Positions 54,301-61,299 of a stretch of 64,000 nucleotides of DNA are shown here, piece after piece. Within the stretch, counting starts at the first letter, position 1; the number at the start of each line of letters is the position of its first letter. The stretch lies in the NCBI GenBank assembly GCA_009617715.1, contig VTFK01000126.1, positions 1 to 64,000 on the forward strand, in the 5' to 3' direction. The notes beneath the pieces were generated by a model that saw only the letters and a program-made list of their open reading frames with translations, ran no database searches and was not told the origin of the DNA. The position numbers and the translations under genes are program-made. The DNA is from Plectrocnemia conspersa. Taxonomy: Eukaryota; Arthropoda; Insecta; Trichoptera; Polycentropodidae.

Positions 54301-57300
54301 AAATTTTTTTTCAATGTAAAATTCTAAATTAATCATCCTGTATTATTCTCACAATATATTGCCTACATAATTATATGATATTTCAGTAAATGTGGTAGAC
54401 AGTGATGTCTTAGCCATCACAAAAGTTTCCCGTTTACACATGGGATTTTATCTTTGCATCGCCTCTAATGGAATACCGCCATCGATTAGCAAGAGGCTCG
54501 CTTTAATGGTTCAATGTGTGTATAACTCACTTTCTATATACATAATTACATACACACACTTTCAATCAATTAATGAATAACATTTTTATTATTTATGTGT
54601 ATCAGTCCCTCCAATGCTGTCGATACCTAATCAATTAGAGGGAGCTTACGTCGGAGAAAATGTATCATTGGAATGTCTAACAGAAGCGTATCCACCTTCT
54701 ATTAATTATTGGACGACCGATCGGGGAGAAATGATCCTTTCAGGTATGATTATATTTATATAGTTAATATTTGTCATACAATTAAATATTTATTTCATAT
54801 AAATTAAATTATTAACTAATACAGTAAAACTAAAATTAATATTTAGGCTTATAAAATTTAGTTAATGTTAAATATTATAAAATCAAATTAGCTTAGCTAA
54901 AAATATTTTTAGGCGTAAAAATTTAAATAATAATATACAGGTTGTATATAAGTCGTGCTAATATTTTTTAACCAATATGTTATACATATTAATTAAATTA
55001 CTAAACAAGTCACTGATAAATATTAAAGTCGGAAAACGAGAAAGCTTACAAATAAATCTTTCTCTACTTCATAATCCTCATTCACTGACGATAGTGAATT
55101 GAACACAGAAATAGGTATACGAGTTATCTTAAGAAATACATAGGTGTAGTGGTTTTCCATTGTCTTATATTATACAACGAATATGCTGATATAATGTATG
55201 AATGGAATACATAAATTGTAAAGAATATTAATTAGAAGACATATCTTGTACGAAAGTCTATTTTATAATAATTATATTAAATTAATTGATTGTTACAAAT
55301 AAAATATGACTTTTAAGAAACGACACTTAAATAAATCTAATCTGCTAAAATCTTAAAAGTATTTTATTTTTATTGAAGTGCTCCGTTGTTAATGTTCCAA
55401 GATATATTTATTTTATTTATATTGTAAATCTACTGTTGTGCCATTGGCGTCATTCAGACCCTTAAATCAGCAAAAAAGACAAATTACGATAGCTAACAAT
55501 GGTCCGACCGTAATTACGCGAGTTAACAATAGCGAGGTTGTAAATCTTCGTATATTGGTACGACTATAAATATTTATAAAGAATCCTTGAAATCTTAGTA
55601 CATTAAAATTTTTGCCACAAATATATTTCATACAGTACTCGTATACACATATTTCTATGTCATTTTTTAATATTTTACGGTTTATAAGAGCTTTTATTTT
55701 TGAATGAAACTATTATATATAAATACATTTTCATGATTGTATGTGTGAATGTGTATTTTTAGTGAAGTTATATTATCACTAGTATAAATATAATTTCAAT
55801 GAAATCATTTACGAATATTTTTACTAGCGAAAATATAATTTAACTGACAGGCGCCAGTAAATTATATGCTGACTGATCAATTTGACAACTGCGAAACATC
55901 CATTTGTTGTTCAAACAAAACCAAATCTAACTTTACTTAATGAAGGTTCAAAAACTATTGTTAGTTTTAGAAATTTTATTAGGTTAAGTTTGGTTCGCTT
56001 TAAATTTGATAGTCACATTAACTACTTTTTGAAACGATGTCATATACGACTGTCAGTTGAAAACCACTACATTTGTCATTTTTTACACATGTCAGATAAA
56101 TTATTTTTTCACTAGTATAAATATATATTTACTAGTAAAAATGTATTCTAATATAATTTCACTGAAATATTCGTGAAAATAAATAATACACATTCACTTA
56201 AGCTTCGTTTTATTTTATTTTTATTTCACAGTTATAGATTAGTTTGTTTTTGATATTTTTTTTACTGCAGATATTGCATAAAAAACGATTTGATATTTTT
56301 TTACTGCTACCTACTCAAATATTTAATAGCCTAAAAACTCTAGAAGACCTTCCCTTAAGTAAATTATAAGAACGGGAATATTAGATAACTCTTATGAAGA
56401 TATTTTATTTTTTTGTATTATTCACTTTTAATCTTTTTAATTTAATTGTATTTTGCACACTTGTATTATAATATTTTACTTGTATGTTACTTTAGAAAAT
56501 CATATTATTTATGTATTAAATTTTATGAGCAGGGTTAACTGTAAAGCTTTGTATGTATATTTTCAAATAAATACATAATGAGTTCCTTTCAATATATTAC
56601 ATTATACAACCATTTTATACACCCAACAATATTTAAATAAATATATTAACTGTATATCAAATTTCCTTTCCTGTAAATATAATAAGGATAATATAGTTTA
56701 AAAAGAGAATACTTAATGCCAGTATTTTCATGTATTCCTTTTGTAAGCAAAATGAAAAGGTCTGAGTCTGGATTTAAAAAATATTTTTCTTATTTTAAAT
56801 AATAGATAATGGTACATCTTCATAAATTGAGATCATTTTAATTTTTTTTTAATATACTAATTAAAGGACAAAAATACGAAGACATATCAACAGACGATGG
56901 CTATCACAGATACATGATGCTGAAAATAAGAAACGTCACATCGAAGGACTTCGGCTCATACAAATGCGTCGCGAAAAACTCACTCGGCGAAACTGACGGC
57001 GTAATAAGACTGGAAGGTGACTATCGTCCACCCTGTATACAAACCCCGTGTATTTCATAAATACAAATGAGAATATTCCCGCGTGTTAAAATGAAATCGT
57101 TCTGTGTTTCAGAAATACCGGCGCCGTCGACGACATCGACCTCCACGACAATATCGCCAGCGCTGCCCGTTTCTGCCAAAAAGAAAGGTAAAACTAAAAT
57201 CACAGAGTGGAATATTTACATATTATAAATTTAAATGATATCACAGACAGTGTTTCTTATAGTATTTTTTAAATCACCCTTAATTTATAATCGGCAACCT

Positions 57301-59898
57301 GTGAAGACAGTTGCAATCTCTCCCACCAATCAAAAAAATATATTCGCTTATCTAGTCATATGTCAAAATATTTGTTCGGCAGTGTTAGTCAATTACTTTA
57401 ATTTTTATCTGAAAAAAATCAAATGTCAAAAACCACAACTGAATCAAAAACATGTTTTTTATATAATATATGCAACTAACCTTAACCGTATAAATTGAGA
57501 ACGCTGTTATTTGCACTTATAAGAGAGCAATTGTTATCTCATATCAATGATTTTTTTCTCGCTTATAAACCTTAAAAACACATAAGATGTATACTAAAAA
57601 ATAATCAAAAATTTTAATTGACCATTATTGCACGTCTTCAAAGAAAAAGTGTAAATAATGTACCTAACCTACCAGACATTTAATTTATTTATTTATTTGT
57701 TTTATTAATTTATATAGCTAATATAGCTAATTTTTTACAATTAAACATGACTTGATTAGAATTTTATTTGAATTGCTTAGTAATTCTAAGGTTTAAAATA
57801 TTTAGTGATGCCTAAAGTATTGTAGAGGACGAGACCGTTCCGGATGTCCTATTTTACTACAACACTCTATATATTATATAATTTAATAAAATTTCTCAAT
57901 TTTCCTTAGATATATTATATTATAATATTAGAATCAAAATTTTGGTCGATGTCCTAAAAAAAGTATGTCAAGTTATTATTTATTATTAATTTTATTAATT
58001 TATTTTAGCTAGCTATTACACTATCTAAACATACATAATATAAACATAAACAGAAAATAAAAAAGACCTAATATTATAATTTATTTCTTAATGCATGAAG
58101 GTGTTTCTTTATTCCATTTAGGATACCCGCAACAGTTGTATTTTTGCGGATTTTGCGGAAAATTCACAACTCCGTACATAATTCCCCTGGCCGTACTCGT
58201 TTTCTCATACCTAACTATCCTTAAATTGTCTCTATTTCTAGTATTAAATCTACTTTGTAAATATTTATTTCCAATTAAATATTCCAAACTAACAATCATA
58301 CTTCTATAACTAGTAAATCTATTTTTATTTAAGATTACTTTCATTAACCTATTTTTTAATTTTTGCAACATTATTTTATCTAATTTATTAAGCATATCTA
58401 ATATTATTACGCAATAATTAAAATGGGATAAATTAAAAATGACACTAAATTTTGTTGGTACATCTCAAAAGCCAAAATTTTTCCAAAAAAGTTTTCCAAT
58501 CTGCTGTTACCTCTTTGATGAGTTTCAGCTCTGAAACGGTTGATATTTCAATTACAGTTTCTATAGAGTATTTATTATTTTTAAAATAAGAGAATCACCT
58601 GTACAATATTACTGTTGGAATATATTTTGTGAACACGCTGTGCACGAACACTAAGTTGATTATTTTGACCCTGCAATTTCGCTGCTATAATATAAAATCT
58701 TTCGCATTATTGCCATATGAAAAAAGAATGTCACCGTTTCGGTCTTCGCCCCTAGAAAATTAGCAATTCGATTGCGAAACAAACGTCGGTCTTTTATTGT
58801 CGCAAAGAAAAGATTACGGTACCCGAAGGGTAAGGTCGTCGCCTTTTTTTTGCCGATTGCGAATAAACATCTTGTGGCATTTGGTGATTTAATCAGTAAG
58901 ATTCTCCAAATAAAAATATCTCTACTTTTCTCTCCTCGTCCTCCATTTCTAACGACCCTCGTTATCAAGAAAACTTCAAGGAAACGCAATTTCTATTCTA
59001 CTGATTATAGATAGAAACGATAGACAACAAGGTTTCCAATATAATTCTGATGCCTACTTTATTTTCAATGAATATAAAACAACGATATTATGCTTATTTA
59101 AAACATGATTGTATTTTTTAGTTGAAAATAAAATTACTCAATTTTTAAATTTATAAACAAACATTCAACTTCTTTTTGTACAGAATCAGTCAATATCATC
59201 TTCACATTAATAACTAGTTCGTCAATCCTAGACATAATTGTAGATGATGCCATTCGAAGAGTTGTCTCTATACCATTTTCGAGCATCTTTATTCACAAAG
59301 ATAGGTTGTTTGGAATTGCAGCATTTTTTTAATAGCTCTTTCACTCAATTCAGTATATTCTTCATTATCAAAAAATATGTAATGATTCATTTTAAAATCA
59401 TTTTTTTTAAAATTAATTTATCGCACCAAAAAAATAATATATAATATCCCAGTAGCTGGTTGTAAACCCTTACCATATTATTGTATTAGTTTAGTGTGTG
59501 TGTGTTTTGGATAAAAAGTGGAAGCTGTGGCGTACACTGCACTATATGATATCCTTAGCTCCCATCACTCAAGCCGACATTGAAGATCGAACAAAGTCGA
59601 TTTTCTGAAGAAAAAATATATTTGTTGAGTTAGTCCTTAATATTCTCAATTTTTTTATATATAAAAAAAATATATCGTTACCTTTCGTGATTAATAATTC
59701 ATACTTATAACAACCAGAGTTTCTACATATTAAAAATGTATAAAAGAATCCTTTCTACATAATATTTTTTTTACAGATTACGACCAATCTGAAGATCCAA
59801 CCGAAGATGCTCCATCTAGATCCAATGATTTTATATTACATCAATTTTTATTAATATTCACTATTATAAATAATTTAAAATACATATTATTCAGTTGA
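12852..59898 (+). CDS. Dpr-interacting protein (DIP)/lachesin-like GPI-anchored Ig-domain adhesion protein, 9 coding exons, 387 aa
   Basis: Splicing the nine exons listed separately gives an uninterrupted 387-residue frame. Residues 1-27 form a signal peptide (hydrophobic core [10 protein letters not shown]). Ig1 is about 35-131 (C53, C114, with W65 and the family motif [12 protein letters not shown] then [13 protein letters not shown]). Ig2 is about 133-226 (C157, W169, C207). Ig3 is about 228-322 (C250, W262, C306, with NSLGETDG at its end). A Ser/Thr/Pro stalk follows (325-344), then an acidic segment (348-359), small residues around 361-365 as a likely GPI attachment site, and a hydrophobic tail to 387. 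N-glycosylation sequons occur at N40, N139, N152, N245 and N295. The order and motifs are those of insect DIPs, neuronal surface proteins that bind Dpr partners and help set synaptic specificity. Which paralogue it is cannot be fixed by eye. Intron 1 is phase 1, intron 2 phase 0 and introns 3-8 phase 1. Intron 1 is about 40.4 kb and full of transposons; introns 2-8 are 90 bp to 2.6 kb. Confidence 0.93.
13335..14000 (-). pseudogene. Antisense jockey-type LINE relic in intron 1
   Basis: The minus strand matches the LINE relic at 3782-4831 over most of its length. 13340-13590 corresponds to the 3' part (GAGGAAGCGATCGTGA... and CTGGAATTCCTCGAGAATAG). 13700-14000 corresponds to the thumb and palm, ending with the YADDLK-type motif near 13975-13995. 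Numerous stops and small deletions show it is dead. It lies opposite to the host gene in its first intron. Confidence 0.75.
14060..15020. other. Intron 1 stretch, nothing recognised
   Basis: AT-rich. The 61-codon frame at 14744-14929 has no recognisable domain. Confidence 0.45.
15030..15115. repeat. Dispersed repeat, copy 1 of 2
   Basis: About 85 bases around GTTTTGGATAAAAAGT and AAGCTGTGRCGT are similar to 59465-59550 in intron 8, in the same orientation. The core is nearly identical and the flanks are less so. It probably marks an unclassified transposon or SINE. Confidence 0.55.
15458..15503. repeat. 11-bp inverted repeat
   Basis: TTTCTGGCACC (15458-15468) and its exact reverse complement (15493-15503) enclose 24 bases. 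This could be a small hairpin or the remains of a MITE. Confidence 0.5.
15640..16100. other. GC-richer block in intron 1
   Basis: Base composition rises sharply compared with the flanks. Overlapping frames on both strands (60-75 codons) show no domain or codon pattern I trust. An intronic enhancer or an old insertion are both possible. Confidence 0.35.
16101..19374. other. Intron 1 stretch, no supported gene
   Basis: AT-rich, with an (AAT)n microsatellite at about 17430-17450. Short frames at 16395-16589, 16730-16966, 17347-17541, 18495-18818 and 19137-19340 have no recognisable motif. Confidence 0.45.
19500..20112 (+). pseudogene. hAT transposase remnant
   Basis: Two readable pieces remain. 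The first (about 19510-19827) runs [16 protein letters not shown], shifts frame, then [14 protein letters not shown]...[24 protein letters not shown] and stops at 19825-19827. The second (about 19905-20112) is the C-terminal dimerisation segment, with [17 protein letters not shown] and [14 protein letters not shown]. Two residues usual in the TESERxFS motif appear lost. The N-terminal zinc finger and the first catalytic part are missing. Confidence 0.8.
20238..20305. repeat. 24-bp minisatellite inside the hAT element
   Basis: Three near-identical copies of a unit like TTAATAATAATAAGTTAATTAAAG in tandem. Confidence 0.7.
20858..20913. repeat. 14-bp inverted repeat
   Basis: TTGTCTCATTGTTA (20858-20871) and its perfect reverse complement (20900-20913) surround 28 bases. 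The core GTCTCATTG recurs at about 21467-21475, at the end of the GC-richer island that follows. Confidence 0.6.
21001..21440 (+). other. GC-richer island with coding-like composition, unidentified
   Basis: A plus-strand frame (75 codons, 21116-21343) reads through Asp/Glu- and Pro/Ser-rich sequence and then a stop, and continues with a Pro/Ser-rich run to about 21420. The opposite strand is also open (104 codons, 21001-21315). Composition is unlike the surrounding intron. I recognise no domain; a fragment of a transposon protein is my best guess. Confidence 0.3.
21441..22822. other. Intron 1 stretch, nothing recognised
   Basis: AT-rich, with a short (TA)n run at about 22436-22462. The 60-codon minus frame at 21712-21894 has no domain. 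Confidence 0.45.
22823..23078. mobile_element. Fold-back MITE, full-length copy (256 bp near-perfect palindrome)
   Basis: The two halves are reverse complements over essentially their whole length and meet at 22950/22951, inside CGCTCG-TTAC-CGAGCG. Apart from a few mismatches (for example CCGTCGCC against GGCGCCGA, and a one-base change in the TTGACGTG segment) pairing is continuous. The ends read AAAGCACATATAAACCGAAT on the left and, reverse-complemented, AAAGTATATTTAAATCGAAT on the right. No transposase is present. A second copy lies at 51889-52114. Frames read on both strands here are products of the palindrome. Confidence 0.9.
23280..23520 (+). other. GC-richer block, unidentified
   Basis: A 69-codon frame at 23300-23509 lies in sequence with more G than its surroundings. 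It has no recognised motif and does not look spliced. Confidence 0.3.
23788..24976 (+). mobile_element. Mariner element with perfect terminal repeats
   Basis: Terminal repeats GGAAAAGCGGAAAGTAATGA (from 23790) and its exact reverse complement (ending 24974) are flanked by TA on both sides, the Tc1/mariner target duplication. The body of 1185 bp is shorter than the usual 1.3 kb and contains a broken transposase gene. Because the ends are perfect, the insertion is relatively young. It sits inside a minus-strand LINE. Confidence 0.92.
23948..24834 (+). pseudogene. Mariner transposase, frameshifted and missing the third catalytic aspartate
   Basis: The first frame (23948-24499, 183 codons) holds the N-terminal DNA-binding part, the linker WVPHEL and the first catalytic Asp in [11 protein letters not shown]. 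The second frame (24496-24834, 112 codons) continues with [29 protein letters not shown] and the second Asp in QHDNARPH. A deletion after that removes the segment that normally carries the third Asp of the DD34D triad; it resumes at [13 protein letters not shown]. Both the frameshift between the two frames and the lost Asp make it non-functional. Confidence 0.9.
29180..30295 (-). pseudogene. Second LINE (CR1/jockey group) in copy A, 5' part deleted
   Basis: An (ATTT)n-type 3' tail lies at about 29188-29215. On the minus strand the sequence then matches the better preserved copy at 38525-39775: C-terminal region near 29360-29690, and the FADDT-type RT motif near 30115-30135. Homology stops at about 30310. 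There copy A jumps directly to sequence that in copy B lies 432 bases further on. Confidence 0.7.
30620..34205. other. Intron DNA of copy A without recognised transposon
   Basis: Parallel to 40440-44045. A GC-rich block at 31975-32350 is shared with copy B and is the only compositionally unusual part. Overlapping frames there are not conserved between the copies because of indels, so coding function is not supported. Confidence 0.45.
34300..36750 (-). pseudogene. Jockey-type LINE ORF2 in copy B
   Basis: Read on the minus strand. The RT palm YADDLK motif is at about 34935-34955. The linker with [20 protein letters not shown] and [11 protein letters not shown] is at 35430-35560. The end of the endonuclease/linker ([14 protein letters not shown]) is at about 36000-36060. 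Sequence further left of ORF2 lies to about 36750. Frames are broken every 100-300 bases. The 3' tail is missing because the unit begins at the former mariner end. Confidence 0.75.
38180..38520. promoter_or_regulatory. Candidate conserved intronic element (also at 28835-29185)
   Basis: A stretch of balanced composition shared by copies A and B. It contains GACGTCA, CAGCTG and, in copy B, an ATGCAAAT octamer at about 38370. In copy A the octamer reads ATGCAATG because of a missing A. It is non-coding in both copies. A regulatory role is only suggested by composition and motifs. Confidence 0.25.
38525..39775 (-). pseudogene. LINE (CR1/jockey group) in copy B
   Basis: From the 3' end: an (ATTT)n tail at about 38530-38560 and a C-terminal segment (38664-38990) with the CR1/jockey-type motif YNTRNRENL. 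The RT core (39424-39762) opens [20 protein letters not shown], has VPQGSKLGP and carries the catalytic FADDT. The two frames are separated by frameshifts. The 5' part of the element is absent. The same family occurs at 29180-30295 and 57960-58440. Confidence 0.85.
40440..44050. other. Intron DNA of copy B without recognised transposon
   Basis: Parallel to copy A at 30620-34205. A GC-rich block at 41820-42170 has long frames on both strands (153 and 158 codons), but the corresponding part of copy A is broken into different frames. At 43857-43945 the phrase AATTAATTAAAATCTATATT occurs twice, a local duplication not seen in copy A. Confidence 0.45.
44712..45185 (-). mobile_element. hAT-like fragment
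   Basis: CAGGGGTGGGCAATTG at 44712 followed by GGGCCAGATTG is a typical hAT-superfamily terminus. On the minus strand, 44880-45060 reads with breaks as a transposase C-terminal-like segment ([17 protein letters not shown]). The other end is not visible. Confidence 0.5.
45186..46835. other. Intron 1 stretch, nothing recognised
   Basis: AT-rich. Near 45475-45535 a phrase like CAGCATTTAYCTGACACT occurs twice about 30 bases apart, a minor tandem repeat. No gene is supported. Confidence 0.45.
46840..47350 (+). pseudogene. Jockey-type reverse transcriptase fragment, plus strand
   Basis: 46840-46980 reads [20 protein letters not shown] then [20 protein letters not shown], the classic start of a jockey RT domain. 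After a deletion it continues in another frame with LTFDKV, a stop, then NPGLLYK, and further on [17 protein letters not shown] and TANETK (47120-47200). The YADD segment between these parts is gone. Dead fragment. Confidence 0.8.
47351..51282. other. Intron 1 stretch with a strong palindrome and one GC-richer block
   Basis: Mostly AT-rich. The palindrome at 49849-49888 is listed separately. At about 50470-50760 composition becomes balanced, with a CACACGTACAGCCGAAATAA phrase and a minus-strand frame of 87 codons without known motif. An alternative promoter or enhancer is possible but not shown. Confidence 0.4.
49849..49888. repeat. Perfect 19-bp palindrome around a 2-base centre
   Basis: CAGGGTTGCTAATACCAGG (49849-49867), TC, then the exact reverse complement (49870-49888). 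Both outer ends read CAGGGTTGC towards the centre, like a transposon terminal repeat with almost nothing between the two ends. Confidence 0.85.
51283..51393. repeat. (TA)n microsatellite
   Basis: Uninterrupted TA from 51283 to about 51361, then TA with TG interruptions to about 51393. Length is likely to vary between individuals and may be poorly assembled. Confidence 0.95.
51889..52114. mobile_element. Fold-back MITE, second copy with deleted apex
   Basis: Nearly identical to the copy at 22823-23078 in both arms, including AAGCAATAAAATCGTG and CACGATTTTATTGCTT. The centre lacks about 28 bases that form the tip of the hairpin in the first copy, so the palindrome here is asymmetric at its middle (CCGTCGCCGTCCCACTGCGA). 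Both copies lie in intron 1 of the same gene. Confidence 0.9.
52614..52830. mobile_element. Unclassified DNA transposon relic
   Basis: CAGTGGCGTAACTAGGG at 52614 followed by GGTGCCGGGGCG and a run of C (52660-52672) is a common terminus of non-autonomous DNA elements. It ends near a perfect 12-bp palindrome, CAAGGACCGCCC-G-GGGCGGTCCTTG (52801-52825). The opposite CAGTGGCG end is not present. Confidence 0.4.
53303..53406 (+). CDS. DIP-like gene, coding exon 2 (start of Ig1)
   Basis: A TTTTTTTGCAG acceptor precedes it and a GTATAA donor follows. It encodes SLLPRFAEP, an NVTVTVG strand and the first Ig1 cysteine (C53 in ALLVC). It ends in phase 0. Confidence 0.95.
53616..53823 (+). CDS. DIP-like gene, coding exon 3 (rest of Ig1)
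   Basis: Begins GTC GCT TGG (Val-Ala-Trp, W65) after a CTAG acceptor and carries the most diagnostic DIP sequence: [20 protein letters not shown] and [14 protein letters not shown]. The donor is GTTTGT, a less common but valid form, leaving phase 1. Two longer chance frames overlap it; only this one agrees with its neighbours. Confidence 0.97.
53918..54073 (+). CDS. DIP-like gene, coding exon 4 (first half of Ig2)
   Basis: A TTTGCAG acceptor precedes it. It encodes [11 protein letters not shown], then GSNVSLSC (C157), [12 protein letters not shown] (W169) and ends INYNGEY with a phase 1 GTACTT donor. Confidence 0.96.
54387..54515 (+). CDS. DIP-like gene, coding exon 5 (second half of Ig2)
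   Basis: Follows a TATTTCAG acceptor. It encodes the [21 protein letters not shown] strand pair with C207 and ends VQ plus one base. Joining to exon 6 restores [13 protein letters not shown], which is the usual Ig2-Ig3 linker of DIPs. Confidence 0.96.
54606..54743 (+). CDS. DIP-like gene, coding exon 6 (first half of Ig3)
   Basis: Follows a GTATCAG acceptor. It encodes [20 protein letters not shown]250, the family motif [13 protein letters not shown] (W262) and ends in phase 1 at a GTATGA donor. Confidence 0.97.
55745..56197. mobile_element. MITE in intron 6
   Basis: 13-bp perfect terminal inverted repeats GTGAATGTGTATT (55745-55757) and AATACACATTCAC (56185-56197). Further inside, ACTAGTA and GTGAARTTATATTA motifs are mirrored near both ends. 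Length 453 bp, no transposase. The 77-codon frame inside (55882-56115) is not recognisable. A target duplication is not evident. Confidence 0.6.
56867..57016 (+). CDS. DIP-like gene, coding exon 7 (second half of Ig3)
   Basis: The acceptor is weak (TAATTAAAG after a T-rich tract) but fits the phase exactly. It encodes [21 protein letters not shown]306 and [10 protein letters not shown], closing Ig3. The donor is GTGACT. Codons here are richer in C/G at third positions than in the exons upstream. Confidence 0.95.
57113..57187 (+). CDS. DIP-like gene, coding exon 8 (Ser/Thr/Pro stalk)
   Basis: Follows a TGTTTCAG acceptor. It encodes [20 protein letters not shown] and then SAKKK, a short and probably O-glycosylated stalk. 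It ends in phase 1 at a GTAAAA donor. Confidence 0.9.
57672..57730 (-). pseudogene. LINE 3' tail stub in intron 8
   Basis: (ATTT)n followed by GTTTTATTAATTTATATAGC and AATAGC resembles the 3' end of the LINE at 38525-39775, with almost nothing of the body. Tentative. Confidence 0.4.
57960..58440 (-). pseudogene. LINE 3' fragment in intron 8 (same family as 38525-39775)
   Basis: On the minus strand, 58081-58395 encodes the C-terminal domain ending [24 protein letters not shown] and a Lys-rich end, with the upstream part [20 protein letters not shown]. It matches the element in copies A and B at DNA level (for example AATATTATAATTTATTTCT). It is 5'-truncated and antisense to the host gene. Confidence 0.8.
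58445..59464. other. Intron 8 stretch, nothing recognised
   Basis: A block at 58700-58990 has overlapping frames on both strands (109 and 80 codons) without known motif. No splice pairing with the host gene is suggested. Confidence 0.4.
59465..59550. repeat. Dispersed repeat, copy 2 of 2
   Basis: Counterpart of 15030-15115, with GTTTTGGATAAAAAGTGGAA followed by GCTGTGGCGTACACTGC. Confidence 0.55.
59777..59898 (+). CDS. DIP-like gene, coding exon 9 (GPI-signal tail) and stop
   Basis: Follows a TTTTTTTTACAG acceptor. It encodes an acidic [11 protein letters not shown] segment, small residues (APSRSND) that could include the GPI attachment site, and a hydrophobic tail rich in Phe, Leu and Ile, ending with TGA at 59896-59898. 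No cytoplasmic domain follows, so GPI anchoring rather than a transmembrane form is inferred. Confidence 0.88.
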
Positions 59899-59949
59899 GA
59901 TTATTGATAAAAAAAAATACAAATGTAAAAATGTAAAAACTTGTAAAAA

Positions 59950-59957
59950 TGTACATA
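59950..59957 (+). promoter_or_regulatory. Possible Pumilio site in the 3' UTR
   Basis: TGTACATA matches the PUF-protein RNA consensus UGUANAUA. It lies 52 bases after the stop codon. Such a short motif can arise by chance in AT-rich sequence. Confidence 0.3.
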
Positions 59958-60089
59958 GTGTTACAATCGAACTGTATATAAAAACATCATTTAAAAAATA
60001 TTAAAACGTTCAATGATTTTTTATGCATATTATACGAATACATTTATTGTAATTTATAACTGTAAATTTTGTACATTTACGGCTTATTT

Positions 60090-60095
60090 AATAAA
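60090..60095 (+). terminator. Polyadenylation signal of the DIP-like gene
   Basis: AATAAA lies about 190 bases after the stop codon. The sequence after it is followed by a T/G-rich stretch (GAAGTTGTTTTATTAG), as expected downstream of a cleavage site. Confidence 0.7.
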
Positions 60096-60189
60096 ACGTG
60101 AAAATCGATGAAGTTGTTTTATTAGTTAATATAAATTTCCTCGAAAGTGTGTAGCAAGATTAAATTTAATAATTAATACTATCAAAACG

Positions 60190-60520
60190 GCAATAGCAGA
60201 GGTCGGCCGCTTCGGAAGTTTGTTGTTGGAAGTACTACTTTTCGCGCATATAGTGTAAGTTTGGAGGCATTGTTGTTTCGGTAGGAAAACGATCGTAATA
60301 CACTAATCATGAGCGAGTACGCGGCCGCTTGTAAAGTAGCTTTAATTTATATGGCTGCACGGAGGGAAGACAACCGACCCCCAGGATACGGTTTGCGGCT
60401 TCAATAAATTACCTTGACTGGGCAGCGGCAGCGTTTCACCTGACCAAGGATTAATTCTGTGTCCGACAATGCCTTCCTTGGAATGAGGTAAGAATAGTGT
60501 TCAAAGAAGGAGCTCGTGCT
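60190..60520. other. GC-richer block downstream of the gene
   Basis: Contains GCGGCCGC at about 60320 and a 32-codon frame starting at 60309. No domain is recognised. It could be promoter-like DNA of a neighbouring gene outside the window, or an old insertion next to the Tc1-type relic. Confidence 0.3.
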
Positions 60521-60779
60521 GTGATTCGGCTTAGGAAAATATTTAACTGCGATTATATTTCAAATCAATACAATGGGAAACTTATAGATAGTTAAAAATA
60601 CATTTATAAAGGTGATGCATAAATAATGCTGTATAACATTTTTTATTCACGAAACCAACTAATAAGATATATATTACCGTGCGCTACATTAATTTTACGG
60701 TCGACTTAAACGTCCACCATGAATCATTTTCGCACCACGCATACTCTAATTGATAATACGCATCCGCAGGGACGTCGTA

Positions 60780-61170
60780 CAGTGCGCAACCGAAGAAGTT
60801 GTTTCTGCTGTGGAGCGTAGTATTGCGGAGGACCCTAATGAGTCGATTGCGCCATCGTACACAGCAATTAGAGCTATGTCTATTCAACTTTAAGAAAGAT
60901 CTTGGTTTACGAGGTTTCAAGATCCAGCTTGTGTAGAATTGAAGCCGCTTAACCATCGTGTGCATCGTACGTGCGGTGAATGAGCCGAAAACGAGTTTGC
61001 TATTGATCCTCATTTTCACCACACAATTTTGTTCAGCGTTGAGACTCATTTTTAGTTGAATTCCTACTTCAACAAGCAAAATTGTCGCATTTGGAGTGAT
61101 GAAAATCCACAAGCCAGATGAATTAAATTAACAGTATGAAAATTTTCTGCTACATACAGCACTACGATGG
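60780..61170 (+). pseudogene. Tc1/mariner-type transposase relic
   Basis: Plus-strand pieces in shifting frames read VVSAVERSIAEDPNESIA, then FKKDLGLRGFKIQLV, then VELKPLNHRVHRTCGE, then NEFAIDPHFHHTILFSVETHF (the Asp of the usual SDEAHF replaced by Val), then YFNKQNCRIWSDENPQ. This order is that of a large insect Tc1/mariner-like family. Several stops are present and the part after the first catalytic motif is missing. The 142-codon minus-strand frame here is an antisense shadow. Confidence 0.8.
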
Positions 61171-61299
61171 CTGAGCAGAGAATTCTTTGTCATCTTAACG
61201 AACTGCTACCAACAGTTTTGTGTTTTTTCAATGAACGTAAAATAAATGATCCAGAACTTGCCTGCTTAAGGGACAAGATAAAATTAAAAAGAAATGCTC

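Noticed and set aside
60684..61112. 142-codon minus-strand frame
   Set aside because: Antisense to a recognisable Tc1/mariner-type transposase relic on the plus strand.
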